Below are positions 34,562-43,329 of a stretch of DNA of 64,000 nt, in pieces. A model generated the notes under the pieces. The model was not told the origin of the DNA, ran no database searches, and was given only the letters and a program-made list of their open reading frames with translations. Both the position numbers and the translations under genes were made by a program. Source of the DNA: Zwartia hollandica. GTDB lineage: Bacteria; Pseudomonadota; Gammaproteobacteria; Burkholderiales; Burkholderiaceae_B. Location: positions 496,001 to 560,000 of the forward strand of contig NZ_JAHXRI010000006.1 of assembly GCF_019923725.1 (NCBI RefSeq), in the 5' to 3' direction. Position 1 is the stretch's first letter. The number at the start of each line of letters is the position of its first letter.

Positions 34562-36438
34562 ATGACATATTTGAAACTACTGCTGTTGGGCCTTTCCTCG
34601 CTTGGCTACATCAAATTTATTTCAGAGAAGCTCCGGTTAGGCATTGGAGCTGCTCCTTTCGTCTACTGTTGCTTCGTTGCCGTTGTCCTGTATTTTTTCG
34701 GCATTGTTGACTTGCTGATGTGGGGTGTGGTTGCCGTAACCATCCTTGGCGTTGGCTTGCTAGGGCAAGGTCTTTTTTATTCTAAAGATCCGCATTTCGC
34801 GTTTGCGCAGCCGGCTGGCTTAGGAATTGTTTTTTAATTTTGATCGGTTCGATTTATTCGGCCATTCAGGAAAATTTTCAGTTTTTGCTTTGGGATGAGT
34901 TTTCGTTTTGGGCTGCGAGTACTAGGTTAATTTACACAACTGACTTATTGTTTAAAGAAGGCTCTCCAATTTTCTTTAAGTCTTATCCGCCGATACAACA
35001 GTTATTTCAGTACTACATCCTGCAGTTTTTTTCCTGGTCAGAGAAAAACACTCTTTTTGCACACAATATTTGGTTGTTATCTGGGGTGCTTTGCGTCGCG
35101 AGTCTGCCAAAAGCTGGCGTCTTGACCAAGGTTGCGTTGTTTCTGTCTGTGGCGACTTTGCTATACGCCTTCGGATACTCGTTTTCTAGTCTCTACTCTG
35201 ACGCACTATTGGGCATTTGCTTTGCCGCTGCATTAACTTTCGCGACAAAAGAGGCGCGAGACGACGGAGTGTGGTTGGCTTTCATTTTCTCTTTAACAGT
35301 TTTGATACTGCTTAAAGAAATTGGGATTTTGCTCGCCCTCGTAGCGACTGCCGTTTATACCGCCAATCTATTGATTACTCCTGGCATATTTAGGACCGAT
35401 CGGCCGTGGATGTCCTTGTGGTCGGGTATCAAAGCGCATTGGGTTCGGTTGCTTGCGATCTGCGGAGTAACTCTATTTGTGATGCAGTCTTGGGCTTGGT
35501 ATGTAAAAAGTATTGGAGCAAGTCGTTCGATTTCCACTCCAACAATAAGTCTTTGGCGCGACGCTGATTTTCAGAAAAGATTATCGACCACGGTAGACGA
35601 GTTTATTCGTCGAACCGTCGAGGTGGACTTTGTAAGCATTTCGGCCTATTTTGTTGAAAGGCATCCAACCATTTTAATGGTGCTGGCAGGCTTACTTGCC
35701 TTAAGCGCGCTCTCGGTGCGGCTGGCTAAAGCTGGTCGCCGTTTGTATTGCGGCGTAATTATTGGCATTGTATGTCTTGGTTTTTGCGGATACCTTGCGG
35801 CACTATTGTTGAGTTATCTGATTGTTTTCACAGAGTACGAGGGCGTTCGACTCGCATCTTTCGAGCGGTACTTGTCCACATACCTGGTCGCTTGGGCAAG
35901 CTTTGTCTTAGTTAAACTGTTCGACGATAGCGATGCCTGGCGCCATAGAATGGGCGCTATCTTCGCGTTAGTGTGTTTTTTGATGCTCACTGCCATGACG
36001 AGCGGGCAGTTGCAAAAGGAGCTTCGTGGCATTCGATCAGGCGGTCCCGACCATAGCTTGAGGTTAGACATCGAGTCGTTCGCGGCAGAAATAAAAAAAC
36101 ACATACACCCTGGCGATAAGACGTATTTCGTAGCTCAGAATTCGAATGGGCTCGAGCGCGTCATGTTTTATTACGCGATGCTGCCAAACACAGTATCCAC
36201 GAAATGGTGCTGGAGCCTTGGACAAAAATATTTTGATGGCGACGTGTGGACCTGTAACCAGTCACTTCAAGACTTGATCGGCGACTTTGAGTATCTTGCG
36301 TTATACAGAGGAGATGATCAATTCTGGAGAAACAATAAATCTTATTTTGACCCCACCTCAATAGATGAGCGTCGTGGCCTCTATAAGGTTGATCGAAAAA
36401 ATGGTCAAATTCTGTTGAGGCGTGTGAAATTAGATTGA
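34562..36438 (+). pseudogene. Large polytopic GT-C-like protein, split by a frameshift in a T run
   Basis: Two frames adjoin: 34562-34837 (91 residues, ends GLGIVF) and the rest to 36438, which reads LILIGSIYSAIQ before any start codon. Adding one T to the T6 run at 34830-34835 joins them as a single protein of about 625 residues (GLGIVFLILIGSIYS) with no other change. The protein has many hydrophobic segments and a first large loop WDEFSFWAASTRLIY with acidic residues, as in GT-C glycosyltransferases. The 5' part has an AGAGG ribosome-binding site before the ATG at 34562; the 3' part has only a TTG without one. It is a pseudogene, a slippage-controlled gene, or a sequencing error. Confidence 0.8.
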
Positions 36439-36592
36439 GACTTTTCGCCAGGGTAGCCTGACTGGCTATGCTGATGCCGCTCTATTTGATTAGTAATAAA
36501 AGCCTATAAACTTGTATTATTCAACATTTAGAACTTAGTCGTCCGTAAGTGAATGTGTTTACTTAGCGTGCGGCAATGTGATTAAAGGCTAT

Positions 36593-37570
36593 ATGCACGA
36601 CAACGCATCTTCTCCTTGTATTGCTGTTGTCATTCCCTGTTATCGGGTGGCCAATCAAATCCTTGATGTGTGCCAATCGATGCCAGACATTGTCTCTCGA
36701 ATATATGTCGTAGATGACGCGTGCCCGGAGAGATCGGGATACTTGGTTAGGGACAGTCATCGCGATGCTCGAATCAAAGTCCTTTTTCACACAGAGAATA
36801 AAGGCGTGGGCGGCGCGGTGATGACAGGCTATCAAGCTGCTTTAGACGATGGCGCGGACATTATTGTGAAAATTGATGGTGATGGGCAGATGGACGCCTC
36901 ACTCATCCAATATTTTGTTCAGCCCATCATTTCCGGCCAGGCTGATTATACGAAAGGCAATCGCTTTTATGATCTGTCCGGATTAAAGCGTATGCCGAAG
37001 GTACGTATTTTTGGCAATGCGGCGCTATCACTCTTAAATAAGCTGTCATCTGGCTATTGGACAGTATTCGATCCAACAAACGGATACACGGCAATCCACG
37101 CAAATGTTTGTCAACGACTGCCATTTTCAAAAATTAGTAATCGCTATTTTTTTGAAACAGACATGTTGTTTCGGTTAAATACGTTGCGCGCGATGGTGAT
37201 GGATATCCCGATGGACGCAAAGTATGAATCGGAAGTTAGTAACTTGAGCGTCGCCGGCGTCGCGGGTGAGTTCCTTTGGAAGCATTTGCGCAATTTTATA
37301 AAGCGTATTGGATATAACTACTTTCTCCGGGATATGTCGATCGCATCGATTGAGTTAGTGTTGGGAATTTTTCTTTCAATATTTGGTTTGGTTTTTGGTT
37401 TACAGGCTTGGGCGTTATCAACCGAGACAAATGTTCCTGCAACGGCCGGTAACGTGATGATTGCTGCAATGCCAATTTTGATTGGAATCCAGCTGATATT
37501 GTCTTTTATTGGTCATGACATCGCATCGGTACCGCGTCATGCGATCCATAAGCTTCTATTTCAACGTTAA
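36593..37570 (+). CDS. GT2 glycosyltransferase with C-terminal membrane helices (DPM1/GtrB-like)
   Basis: A 325-residue enzyme. CIAVVIPCYRVANQIL opens the GT-A fold, RIYVVDDACPERSG gives the first Asp pair and IIVKIDGDGQMDASLI the metal-binding DGD. Two C-terminal hydrophobic helices follow after residue 245. This is the layout of polyprenyl-phosphate glycosyltransferases that make lipid-linked monosaccharides. The ATG at 36593 has AAAGG four to five bases upstream; GTG at 36578 would add five residues. It follows the broken GT-C gene on the same strand, a likely former donor-acceptor pair, and precedes the TylF-like gene by 22 bases. Confidence 0.8.
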   Translation: MHDNASSPCIAVVIPCYRVANQILDVCQSMPDIVSRIYVVDDACPERSGYLVRDSHRDARIKVLFHTENKGVGGAVMTGYQAALDDGADIIVKIDGDGQMDASLIQYFVQPIISGQADYTKGNRFYDLSGLKRMPKVRIFGNAALSLLNKLSSGYWTVFDPTNGYTAIHANVCQRLPFSKISNRYFFETDMLFRLNTLRAMVMDIPMDAKYESEVSNLSVAGVAGEFLWKHLRNFIKRIGYNYFLRDMSIASIELVLGIFLSIFGLVFGLQAWALSTETNVPATAGNVMIAAMPILIGIQLILSFIGHDIASVPRHAIHKLLFQR

Positions 37571-37592
37571 ACAAGATTTACATTCAAAAAAT

Positions 37593-38255
37593 ATGACCTC
37601 TCTTTTAAAGCCTGTTAAAGAAGCGCTTAAGTCAATTGCATTTAAGCACCTGGGACTTGGAGCCCCAACGTATCCTTATTGCATAGAGCCCATACAGCTA
37701 GCGACCTTGATCAACGAGTATGAGCGTGTGAAAGATGCTGACGGCTGCGTGATTGAGATCGGTGTCGCTCGTGGAATGACTTCACGATTTATGGCTGAGC
37801 ACATCAAGAACGAAAAACAGGCTGATAGAACCGCCTACTATGCCATCGATACTTTCGAATCGTTTACGAAGGCAGACTTAGATTATGAGGTTCAGTCTCG
37901 CGGCAAGGATCTATCGGAACTCAGAGGGTTTGAGTACAACGATTTTGAGATCTGGCAAAAGCACTTTACTGACTTTCCGTTTGTGAAAGCCATAAAAGCG
38001 GATTGCTCTGTTTTTGATTACAAGGTGTTAGGTGCAGTAAAGCTCGCATTCCTGGACGTGGACCTCTATTTGCCAATCAAGAAAACGCTCCCGAAACTTT
38101 ACGATGTATTAATTGAGGGTGGATCTATAGTGGTCGATGATGTGCTTAACAATACTACCTATGATGGCGCATATCAGGCGTACATGGAGTTTTGTGCCGA
38201 GCGTGGAATTCAACCCAAAGTAGTTGGCAACCGTTGTGGCGTAATCACTAAATAG
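37593..38255 (+). CDS. TylF/MycF-like SAM-dependent methyltransferase
   Basis: A 220-residue methyltransferase. GCVIEIGVARGMTSRFM is motif I, YYAIDTFESFTKADL and LAFLDVDLYLPIKKTLPKLY match the TylF group (macrocin O-methyltransferase), including the metal-binding Asp residues of SIVVDDVLNNTT. It would O-methylate a sugar hydroxyl. The ATG at 37593 is preferred over an in-frame start at 37509, since the longer form overlaps the GT2 gene and its extra residues are not family-like. A strong hairpin lies just after the stop. Confidence 0.82.
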   Translation: MTSLLKPVKEALKSIAFKHLGLGAPTYPYCIEPIQLATLINEYERVKDADGCVIEIGVARGMTSRFMAEHIKNEKQADRTAYYAIDTFESFTKADLDYEVQSRGKDLSELRGFEYNDFEIWQKHFTDFPFVKAIKADCSVFDYKVLGAVKLAFLDVDLYLPIKKTLPKLYDVLIEGGSIVVDDVLNNTTYDGAYQAYMEFCAERGIQPKVVGNRCGVITK

Positions 38256-38263
38256 TTAAGACA

Positions 38264-38287
38264 TAGGTGGCTCGATTTTGCCACCTA
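38264..38287. terminator. Hairpin between convergent genes
   Basis: TAGGTGGC (38264-38271) and GCCACCTA (38280-38287) are perfect inverted repeats around an eight-base loop, between the stops of the TylF-like gene and the DUF2142 gene. No clear T run follows on either strand, so it may stop transcription weakly or protect the mRNA 3' end. Confidence 0.5.
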
Positions 38288-38309
38288 CGTCGCTGACAGA
38301 AACGATAGG

Positions 38310-39680
38310 CTATGACGCGATTAGTATGTAGTAGCGCGAAAGCAGTAAATTGATTGTCATAAACAAACTATAAAGCGCAAAACTAATAACCAAAATATGC
38401 GATACCGATGAGCGATAGTCATTCAGTTGCGTGATCGACGGGAACAACGCATAGCTCATTAGGATTGCAGGCACTAGAAAGTACCGGCCCTGAACACCGA
38501 TAATCTTGTCGCTTGGGTACGGGGTCCAAGTAGTCAACATTGCGAATAGTATTAAGAGTACTGAAAGTAGTGCAATAAACAAAAATAGAACGATCACCTG
38601 CCAATTCGTCCGAATATGTTTGATTGAGAGCGACGTCGAACTAATAATCAAGATTGCGATCGCTAAATAAATGTAAGTTCGGCCGGGAAATGGCGCTGTG
38701 AGCCAGCCTAACATCCCCAAAAATGAGCTGAAGTATCCTCGTAACGTAGGTTCATCGGTCAATGTGTTCCATATGACCTGTATGAGGCTCCAGGGGGCTT
38801 TTACATAGGCTAACGCCACTTGCCCACTAGAAATCTCGCTCGGCACTCGATGATCTACGGTGTACTTGCCTGCAATGACAATCCATGCGCAAACTAAGCC
38901 AACTGTTATCAACGCGCTAGTTAAGTGTGCTTTGTTTTTGTCGCGAATAAATAAGACAAAAAACAATAGGAACATTGGAAGGAGTTGTAAGCGACTGGAT
39001 GCGAGTAGACCAAATGAAGCAACAGCTAGCCAAAAAAGTTTTCCGTTAGTATTGGGAGGATCACGTAAAAGCTTTAGAAAAATTGATATGAGTAAGACCG
39101 ACAGTGCCGTGGCAATTCCATCTAAGCTTGTTGACGAAAATTGATATACGCTCATGGGCATCATCAATAGTGCCAGGGTCACAGGCGACGGCGCTGTGAT
39201 GGCAAACGCGATACCGAGGATAATCAGAATTGTTGCGCTGGTAACGAACCGAGTCAGATAGTAGGACTGATTTATGGATAGACCGATTAATTTCCCTAGT
39301 TTCAGCGCAAAAGCTTGCGGTGCGTAAATTAATGGGAAATAAAACGCCGTAGCGGGTGTAGCGCTGAAACTTTTTGTCTCTTCCCAATGCAGTTCTCTGG
39401 CGGCTTTTAAATCTTTTGAATTGATCTTTCGCTCGGGATCGAGCCCTAACGGCTCATATAAATTTATGTATTTGAGCAAGCCGTCATCAATCATTGCCCC
39501 TGAAGATTGGTTCCCGAGGGGTTTAAAAAAAATAGTACCTTCCCCCAACGCATAGGCTCTCTTAATATGGTCATATTCGTCTGGCGATTGGAGTGGGGGT
39601 GTTAATGAAATTAACACTAGAAAAATGACAAGCAAAAGCGAGAGCATATGGGCGCTACGCGATGTCGTATTGTTGTACAT
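38310..39680 (-). CDS. DUF2142 polytopic membrane protein
   Basis: A 456-residue protein with about eleven hydrophobic segments. The first loop has PPLQSPDEYDHIKRAYALGEG, then FYFPLIYAPQAFALKLGKL and SVYQFSSTSLDGIAT, which together are the pattern of the DUF2142 family found in polysaccharide loci. The SPDE-x-H motif of the first loop is in the usual place of a GT-C catalytic site, so a polyprenyl-sugar-dependent transferase is plausible; the family is not characterised to my knowledge. It is read alone on the - strand, divergent from the GT2 gene at 39786. Confidence 0.8.
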   Translation of the reverse strand: MYNNTTSRSAHMLSLLLVIFLVLISLTPPLQSPDEYDHIKRAYALGEGTIFFKPLGNQSSGAMIDDGLLKYINLYEPLGLDPERKINSKDLKAARELHWEETKSFSATPATAFYFPLIYAPQAFALKLGKLIGLSINQSYYLTRFVTSATILIILGIAFAITAPSPVTLALLMMPMSVYQFSSTSLDGIATALSVLLISIFLKLLRDPPNTNGKLFWLAVASFGLLASSRLQLLPMFLLFFVLFIRDKNKAHLTSALITVGLVCAWIVIAGKYTVDHRVPSEISSGQVALAYVKAPWSLIQVIWNTLTDEPTLRGYFSSFLGMLGWLTAPFPGRTYIYLAIAILIISSTSLSIKHIRTNWQVIVLFLFIALLSVLLILFAMLTTWTPYPSDKIIGVQGRYFLVPAILMSYALFPSITQLNDYRSSVSHILVISFALYSLFMTINLLLSRYYILIAS

Positions 39681-39785
39681 TGTTTTTGTGATGAGGTAAA
39701 AACGACTGTATTTATTTGCTTATTTAAGAAATAAACTTCGTTTTAATATTGAGATCAACAATCACTAACTGGCTGGAGAAGCACT

Positions 39786-40739
39786 TTGTCTTATCGAGGT
39801 CTGCATGTGGCGCTCATTGTACCGTGCTACAACGAAGAAATTGCTATAGCAAAGGTCATTAGTGACTTTCGTCGTTCTATGCCCAGTCTGGAGATATATG
39901 TTTTTGACAATAACTCGACCGATCGTACTAAGGACATAGCGACTAGAGAAGGGGCCGCCGTTATTCATGTCGCCCTGCCCGGAAAGGGTAACGTCGTGAG
40001 GCGTATTGCCGCAGACGTTGACGCCGATATTTACGTGATGGTTGACGGCGATGCAACGTATGATGCGACCGCAGTTGTGTCGATGGTTGATAAGTTGATT
40101 GATGAAAAATTGGATATGGTCGTTGGGTGTCGGCAAACAGCACCTGACGTGAGTGCTGCTGCATATAGAAGTGGCCACCAGTGGGGCAATCGTCTTTTTA
40201 CACAAATGGTGCTGCGAATCTTTGGTGGCAGCTTTACCGACATGTTGTCGGGTTATCGGGTTTTCTCTAAACGTTTCCTGAAGTCGACACCTATTTTGTC
40301 CCGGGGCTTTGAAATTGAGACAGAATTAACAGTGAGCGCACTTGAATTGCGTGTCCCATACGGAGAGATTATGACTCCCTACGGTGCCCGGCTAGAAGGA
40401 TCGGAAAGCAAATTATCGACATACAAAGACGGGCTCAGAATATCGTGGGCCATATTTCGGCTATTCATCTGTGAGCGTCCGCTCGCTTTCTTTGGCATCG
40501 GTGCCCTTCTGCTGGCAATGCTGGCAATTTTGCTGGCGATTCCCATCTTTTCAGAATACTTGGCAATAGGTTTAGTGCCGCGATTACCGACAGCGTTGTT
40601 ATGTGCTTCGTTGATGATTTGTGCAGGGCTTTCTTTTTTGGCTGGCCTGATACTAGATAATGTTGTTCGAGGTCGGCAAGAAGTGAAGCGATTAGCTTAT
40701 TTAGCTTACTCCCCGCTCCCGATGGCTAAGGATTCCTAA
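39786..40739 (+). CDS. GT2 glycosyltransferase with two C-terminal membrane helices (polyprenyl-phosphate type)
   Basis: A 317-residue enzyme. VALIVPCYNEEIAIAKVI starts the GT-A fold, IYVFDNNSTDRTKDIA and YVMVDGDATYDATAV are the donor and metal motifs, and two long hydrophobic helices (about residues 230-290) end the protein. It resembles DPM1-like synthases of lipid-linked sugars. The start is a TTG at 39786 with GGAG about eight bases upstream; no ATG fits better. It is divergent from the DUF2142 gene, which may use its product. The SxtJ-like gene follows 169 bases downstream. Confidence 0.8.
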   Translation: MSYRGLHVALIVPCYNEEIAIAKVISDFRRSMPSLEIYVFDNNSTDRTKDIATREGAAVIHVALPGKGNVVRRIAADVDADIYVMVDGDATYDATAVVSMVDKLIDEKLDMVVGCRQTAPDVSAAAYRSGHQWGNRLFTQMVLRIFGGSFTDMLSGYRVFSKRFLKSTPILSRGFEIETELTVSALELRVPYGEIMTPYGARLEGSESKLSTYKDGLRISWAIFRLFICERPLAFFGIGALLLAMLAILLAIPIFSEYLAIGLVPRLPTALLCASLMICAGLSFLAGLILDNVVRGRQEVKRLAYLAYSPLPMAKDS

Positions 40740-40908
40740 TGTTATGGTTGAGGCTGCTTAGCCATTGAGTACCTGGAGCAGGTAACGTGCTTGAGCTGAA
40801 AAATATAAATCGTCCCAGATTTATAATGTTTTCTTTTGGATCTTCATCGTTCGTCTCCTGTACGGATAAGGTAGATTTTTAGTTGAATGATATTTCTGGT
40901 GGACTCAC

Positions 40909-41322
40909 TTGAATTCCAACAAAAGCCCCGTTTTGCCAAGTGAGCGCAGTTTTGGGCTGCTATTTGCCGTTGTTTGCGCTGGTTTGGCCGCGTATGGATG
41001 GTTTTTGGGCGGATGGGGGCGGCTGATTGTGTCCGCGCTCGTTATCGGGGCAGTGGCGTTTGTTTTTTTCGCGTTTGTTTTTTCTAAGGTATTGCGACCA
41101 CTCAATTGGCTTTGGTATCAGTTGGGACAGCTCCTTGGGAAGCTTGTGAGCCCAATTGTGCTGGGATCCATATTCTTTCTGTTGTTGACACCCGTGTCCT
41201 TGGTTACGCGGATGTTCGGTCGTGATGAACTGCGGCTTAAAAAAAACAAAGGACAGCAGTCCTTTTGGATCGAGCGGTCACCCCCTGGCCCCGAACCGAC
41301 TTCATTCAAAAATCAGTTCTAA
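40909..41322 (+). CDS. SxtJ-family small membrane protein
   Basis: A 137-residue protein with three or four hydrophobic segments and a polar, basic C-terminus. RSFGLLFAVVCAGLAAYGW and then LRPLNWLWYQLGQLLGKLVSP match the SxtJ family, which is encoded beside carbamoyltransferases of the SxtI type (first named in the saxitoxin cluster). It starts at TTG 40909 with GGTGGA about five bases upstream. It is followed by a DUF5989/SxtK-like small protein and by the carbamoyltransferase. Its role, perhaps a membrane platform for glycan carbamoylation, is not established. Confidence 0.8.
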   Translation: MNSNKSPVLPSERSFGLLFAVVCAGLAAYGWFLGGWGRLIVSALVIGAVAFVFFAFVFSKVLRPLNWLWYQLGQLLGKLVSPIVLGSIFFLLLTPVSLVTRMFGRDELRLKKNKGQQSFWIERSPPGPEPTSFKNQF

Positions 41323-41337
41323 CGTTCAAGGTTAATT

Positions 41338-41490
41338 ATGGCTGCATTCGTCAAAGAGTTATGGGCGTTTTTGCGTGTTCGAAAAAAACTGTGGTTGGCG
41401 CCAATCATTATCGTCATGGTGCTGCTAGGCGGTTTATTAGTACTGGCGCAAGGGTCAGTTATAGCTCCCTTTATCTACACTTTGTTTTAA
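41338..41490 (+). CDS. DUF5989/SxtK-like small membrane protein
   Basis: A 50-residue ORF between the SxtJ-like gene (15 bases before) and the carbamoyltransferase gene (three bases after). The N-terminus MAAFVKELWAFLRVRKKLW is basic and amphipathic; it is followed by one membrane helix of about 20 residues and ends in PFIYTLF. This is the standard form of the DUF5989 (SxtK-like) proteins encoded in SxtJ-SxtK-SxtI modules. The AAGGTT before the ATG is a modest ribosome-binding site. The tight packing supports it as a real gene. Confidence 0.85.
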   Translation: MAAFVKELWAFLRVRKKLWLAPIIIVMVLLGGLLVLAQGSVIAPFIYTLF

Positions 41491-41493
41491 AAA

Positions 41494-43329
41494 ATGAACA
41501 TCTTAGGAATCTCAGCCTACTACCATGACTCAGCCGCATGTTTGGTATTGGGCGGGGAGATTGTTGCCGCTGCCCAAGAAGAGCGCTTTACGCGAAAAAA
41601 GCATGACTCAGCTTTTCCTACGCATGCCATCGCCTACTGTTTGTCTCAGGTGGGTCTAACGTCAAAAAATATCGATTATGTGGTGTTCTACGACAAGCCT
41701 TTCTTGAAATTCGAACGACTGCTGGAAACCTATCTTGCCTTTGCACCAAGAGGCTTCAAGAGTTTTGTGACGTCCTTGCCTGTTTGGCTCAAGGACAAGC
41801 TCTTTCAAAAAACTATGATCAGTAAGGCGTTGGCAGCTGACTTGGGTGGTGATATTGACTGGGAGTCGAAGTTACTGTTTTCGGAGCATCACCTTAGCCA
41901 CGCAGCATCGGCATTCTTCCCTTCACCATTCCATGATGCAGCAGTCTTAACGATGGATGGCGTAGGTGAGTGGACAACAACCTCTTTGGCGATCGGTTCA
42001 GGCAATAAGCTTGCTGTGCATAAAGAGATTCAATTCCCGCATTCGCTTGGTTTGTTGTATTCCGCGATCACGTATTACACGGGCTTTAAGGTTAATTCTG
42101 GTGAGTACAAGGTCATGGGGTTGGCGCCTTATGGTGAGCCTAAGTATGCAAAGCTCATTAAGGATCATCTGATTGACATCAAGGAGGACGGCTCGTTCCA
42201 CCTTGATATGAGCTACTTCAACTATTGCACTGGTTTAACGATGACCAATGAGCGATTTGATTCGCTTTTTAGTGGACCAAGGCGTGCACCGGAAAGTCCG
42301 CTCACGCAAAGAGAAATGGATTTGGCAGCCTCTGTGCAAGCTGTAACGGAGGAGGTTGTCATTAAGCTTGCCCGCGGAATTAAGCAAAGCACGGGACTAA
42401 AAAACCTTTGTTTGGCCGGTGGTGTTGCTTTGAACTGCGTCGCAAACGGTAAGCTGTTGCGCGAAAAGGTATTCGAGAACCTATGGATTCAACCTGCCGC
42501 AGGTGATGCCGGCGGTGCAGTCGGTGCGGCACTTGGCGCGTACTATTCGATGTTGAATCAACCTCGTGTCATGCAAGATTCGGATGCTATGAAGGGTTCT
42601 TATTTAGGGCCTGAGTACGATGCGGCGGATATTGCCAATCGTTTGCGTTTAGCTGGCGCAGTTTTTTCTGAAGTGTCGCAGGCAGAGATGATTGATGTGA
42701 CTGCCAGGGAGCTAGCCGCAGGTAAGGCGGTAGGTTGGCATCAAGGCCGTATGGAGTTTGGACCAAGAGCTTTGGGTGGAAGATCTATCATTGCAGATCC
42801 ACGTTCGCCTGCGGTCCAAAAACAGTTGAATCTTAAGGTCAAGTATCGCGAATCTTTCCGGCCATTTGCACCAAGCGTGTTGCGCGAAGATGTTTCGGAC
42901 TGGTTTGATATCGATGTAGATAGCCCGTATATGTTGTTGGTGGCAGACGTAGCGAAGTCTCGTCAGCTAGAGATGACAGCGGAGCAGCATCAACTTTTCG
43001 GTATCGATAAACTCAATGTGCCACGGTCCGAGATACCCGCAGTGACGCATGTTGACTACTCGGCTCGGATCCAGACGGTTCATCAAAAGACCAACCCTCT
43101 CTACTATGCGCTGATTTCAAAGTTCAAAGAGCTTACGGGTTGCCCAGTGTTGGTCAATACGTCCTTCAATGTGAGGGGTGAGCCCATTGTCTGCACCCCT
43201 GAGGATGCGTTCCACTGCCTGATGGGAACGGAGATTGAGTTGTTGGTGGTCGGTAATTGCTTAATGCGGAAAGAGGATCAAGATCCCGCATTGATTAAAG
43301 ATTACAAGAATGCGTATGAATTAGATTAG
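41494..43329 (+). CDS. Carbamoyltransferase (SxtI/NodU/CmcH family)
   Basis: A 611-residue O-carbamoyltransferase. The N-terminal Kae1-like domain opens MNILGISAYYHDSAACLV, with EHHLSHAASAFFPSPF holding the metal-binding His pair and AVLTMDGVGEWTTT the ATP/metal Asp. NLCLAGGVALNCVANGKLL and PAAGDAGGAVGAALGAYY are the nucleotide-binding motifs, and the C-terminal YrdC-like half contains FGPRALGGRSIIADPR. It would carbamoylate a glycan hydroxyl using carbamoyl phosphate and ATP. ATG at 41494 follows the small SxtK-like gene by three bases. Its stop overlaps the convergent wecB-like stop by four bases. Confidence 0.92.
   Translation: MNILGISAYYHDSAACLVLGGEIVAAAQEERFTRKKHDSAFPTHAIAYCLSQVGLTSKNIDYVVFYDKPFLKFERLLETYLAFAPRGFKSFVTSLPVWLKDKLFQKTMISKALAADLGGDIDWESKLLFSEHHLSHAASAFFPSPFHDAAVLTMDGVGEWTTTSLAIGSGNKLAVHKEIQFPHSLGLLYSAITYYTGFKVNSGEYKVMGLAPYGEPKYAKLIKDHLIDIKEDGSFHLDMSYFNYCTGLTMTNERFDSLFSGPRRAPESPLTQREMDLAASVQAVTEEVVIKLARGIKQSTGLKNLCLAGGVALNCVANGKLLREKVFENLWIQPAAGDAGGAVGAALGAYYSMLNQPRVMQDSDAMKGSYLGPEYDAADIANRLRLAGAVFSEVSQAEMIDVTARELAAGKAVGWHQGRMEFGPRALGGRSIIADPRSPAVQKQLNLKVKYRESFRPFAPSVLREDVSDWFDIDVDSPYMLLVADVAKSRQLEMTAEQHQLFGIDKLNVPRSEIPAVTHVDYSARIQTVHQKTNPLYYALISKFKELTGCPVLVNTSFNVRGEPIVCTPEDAFHCLMGTEIELLVVGNCLMRKEDQDPALIKDYKNAYELD

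Noticed and set aside
34840-36438. Independent 532-residue membrane protein
   Set aside because: It would need a TTG start without a ribosome-binding site, and the upstream 91-residue frame joins it perfectly with one added T, so both are treated as one broken gene.
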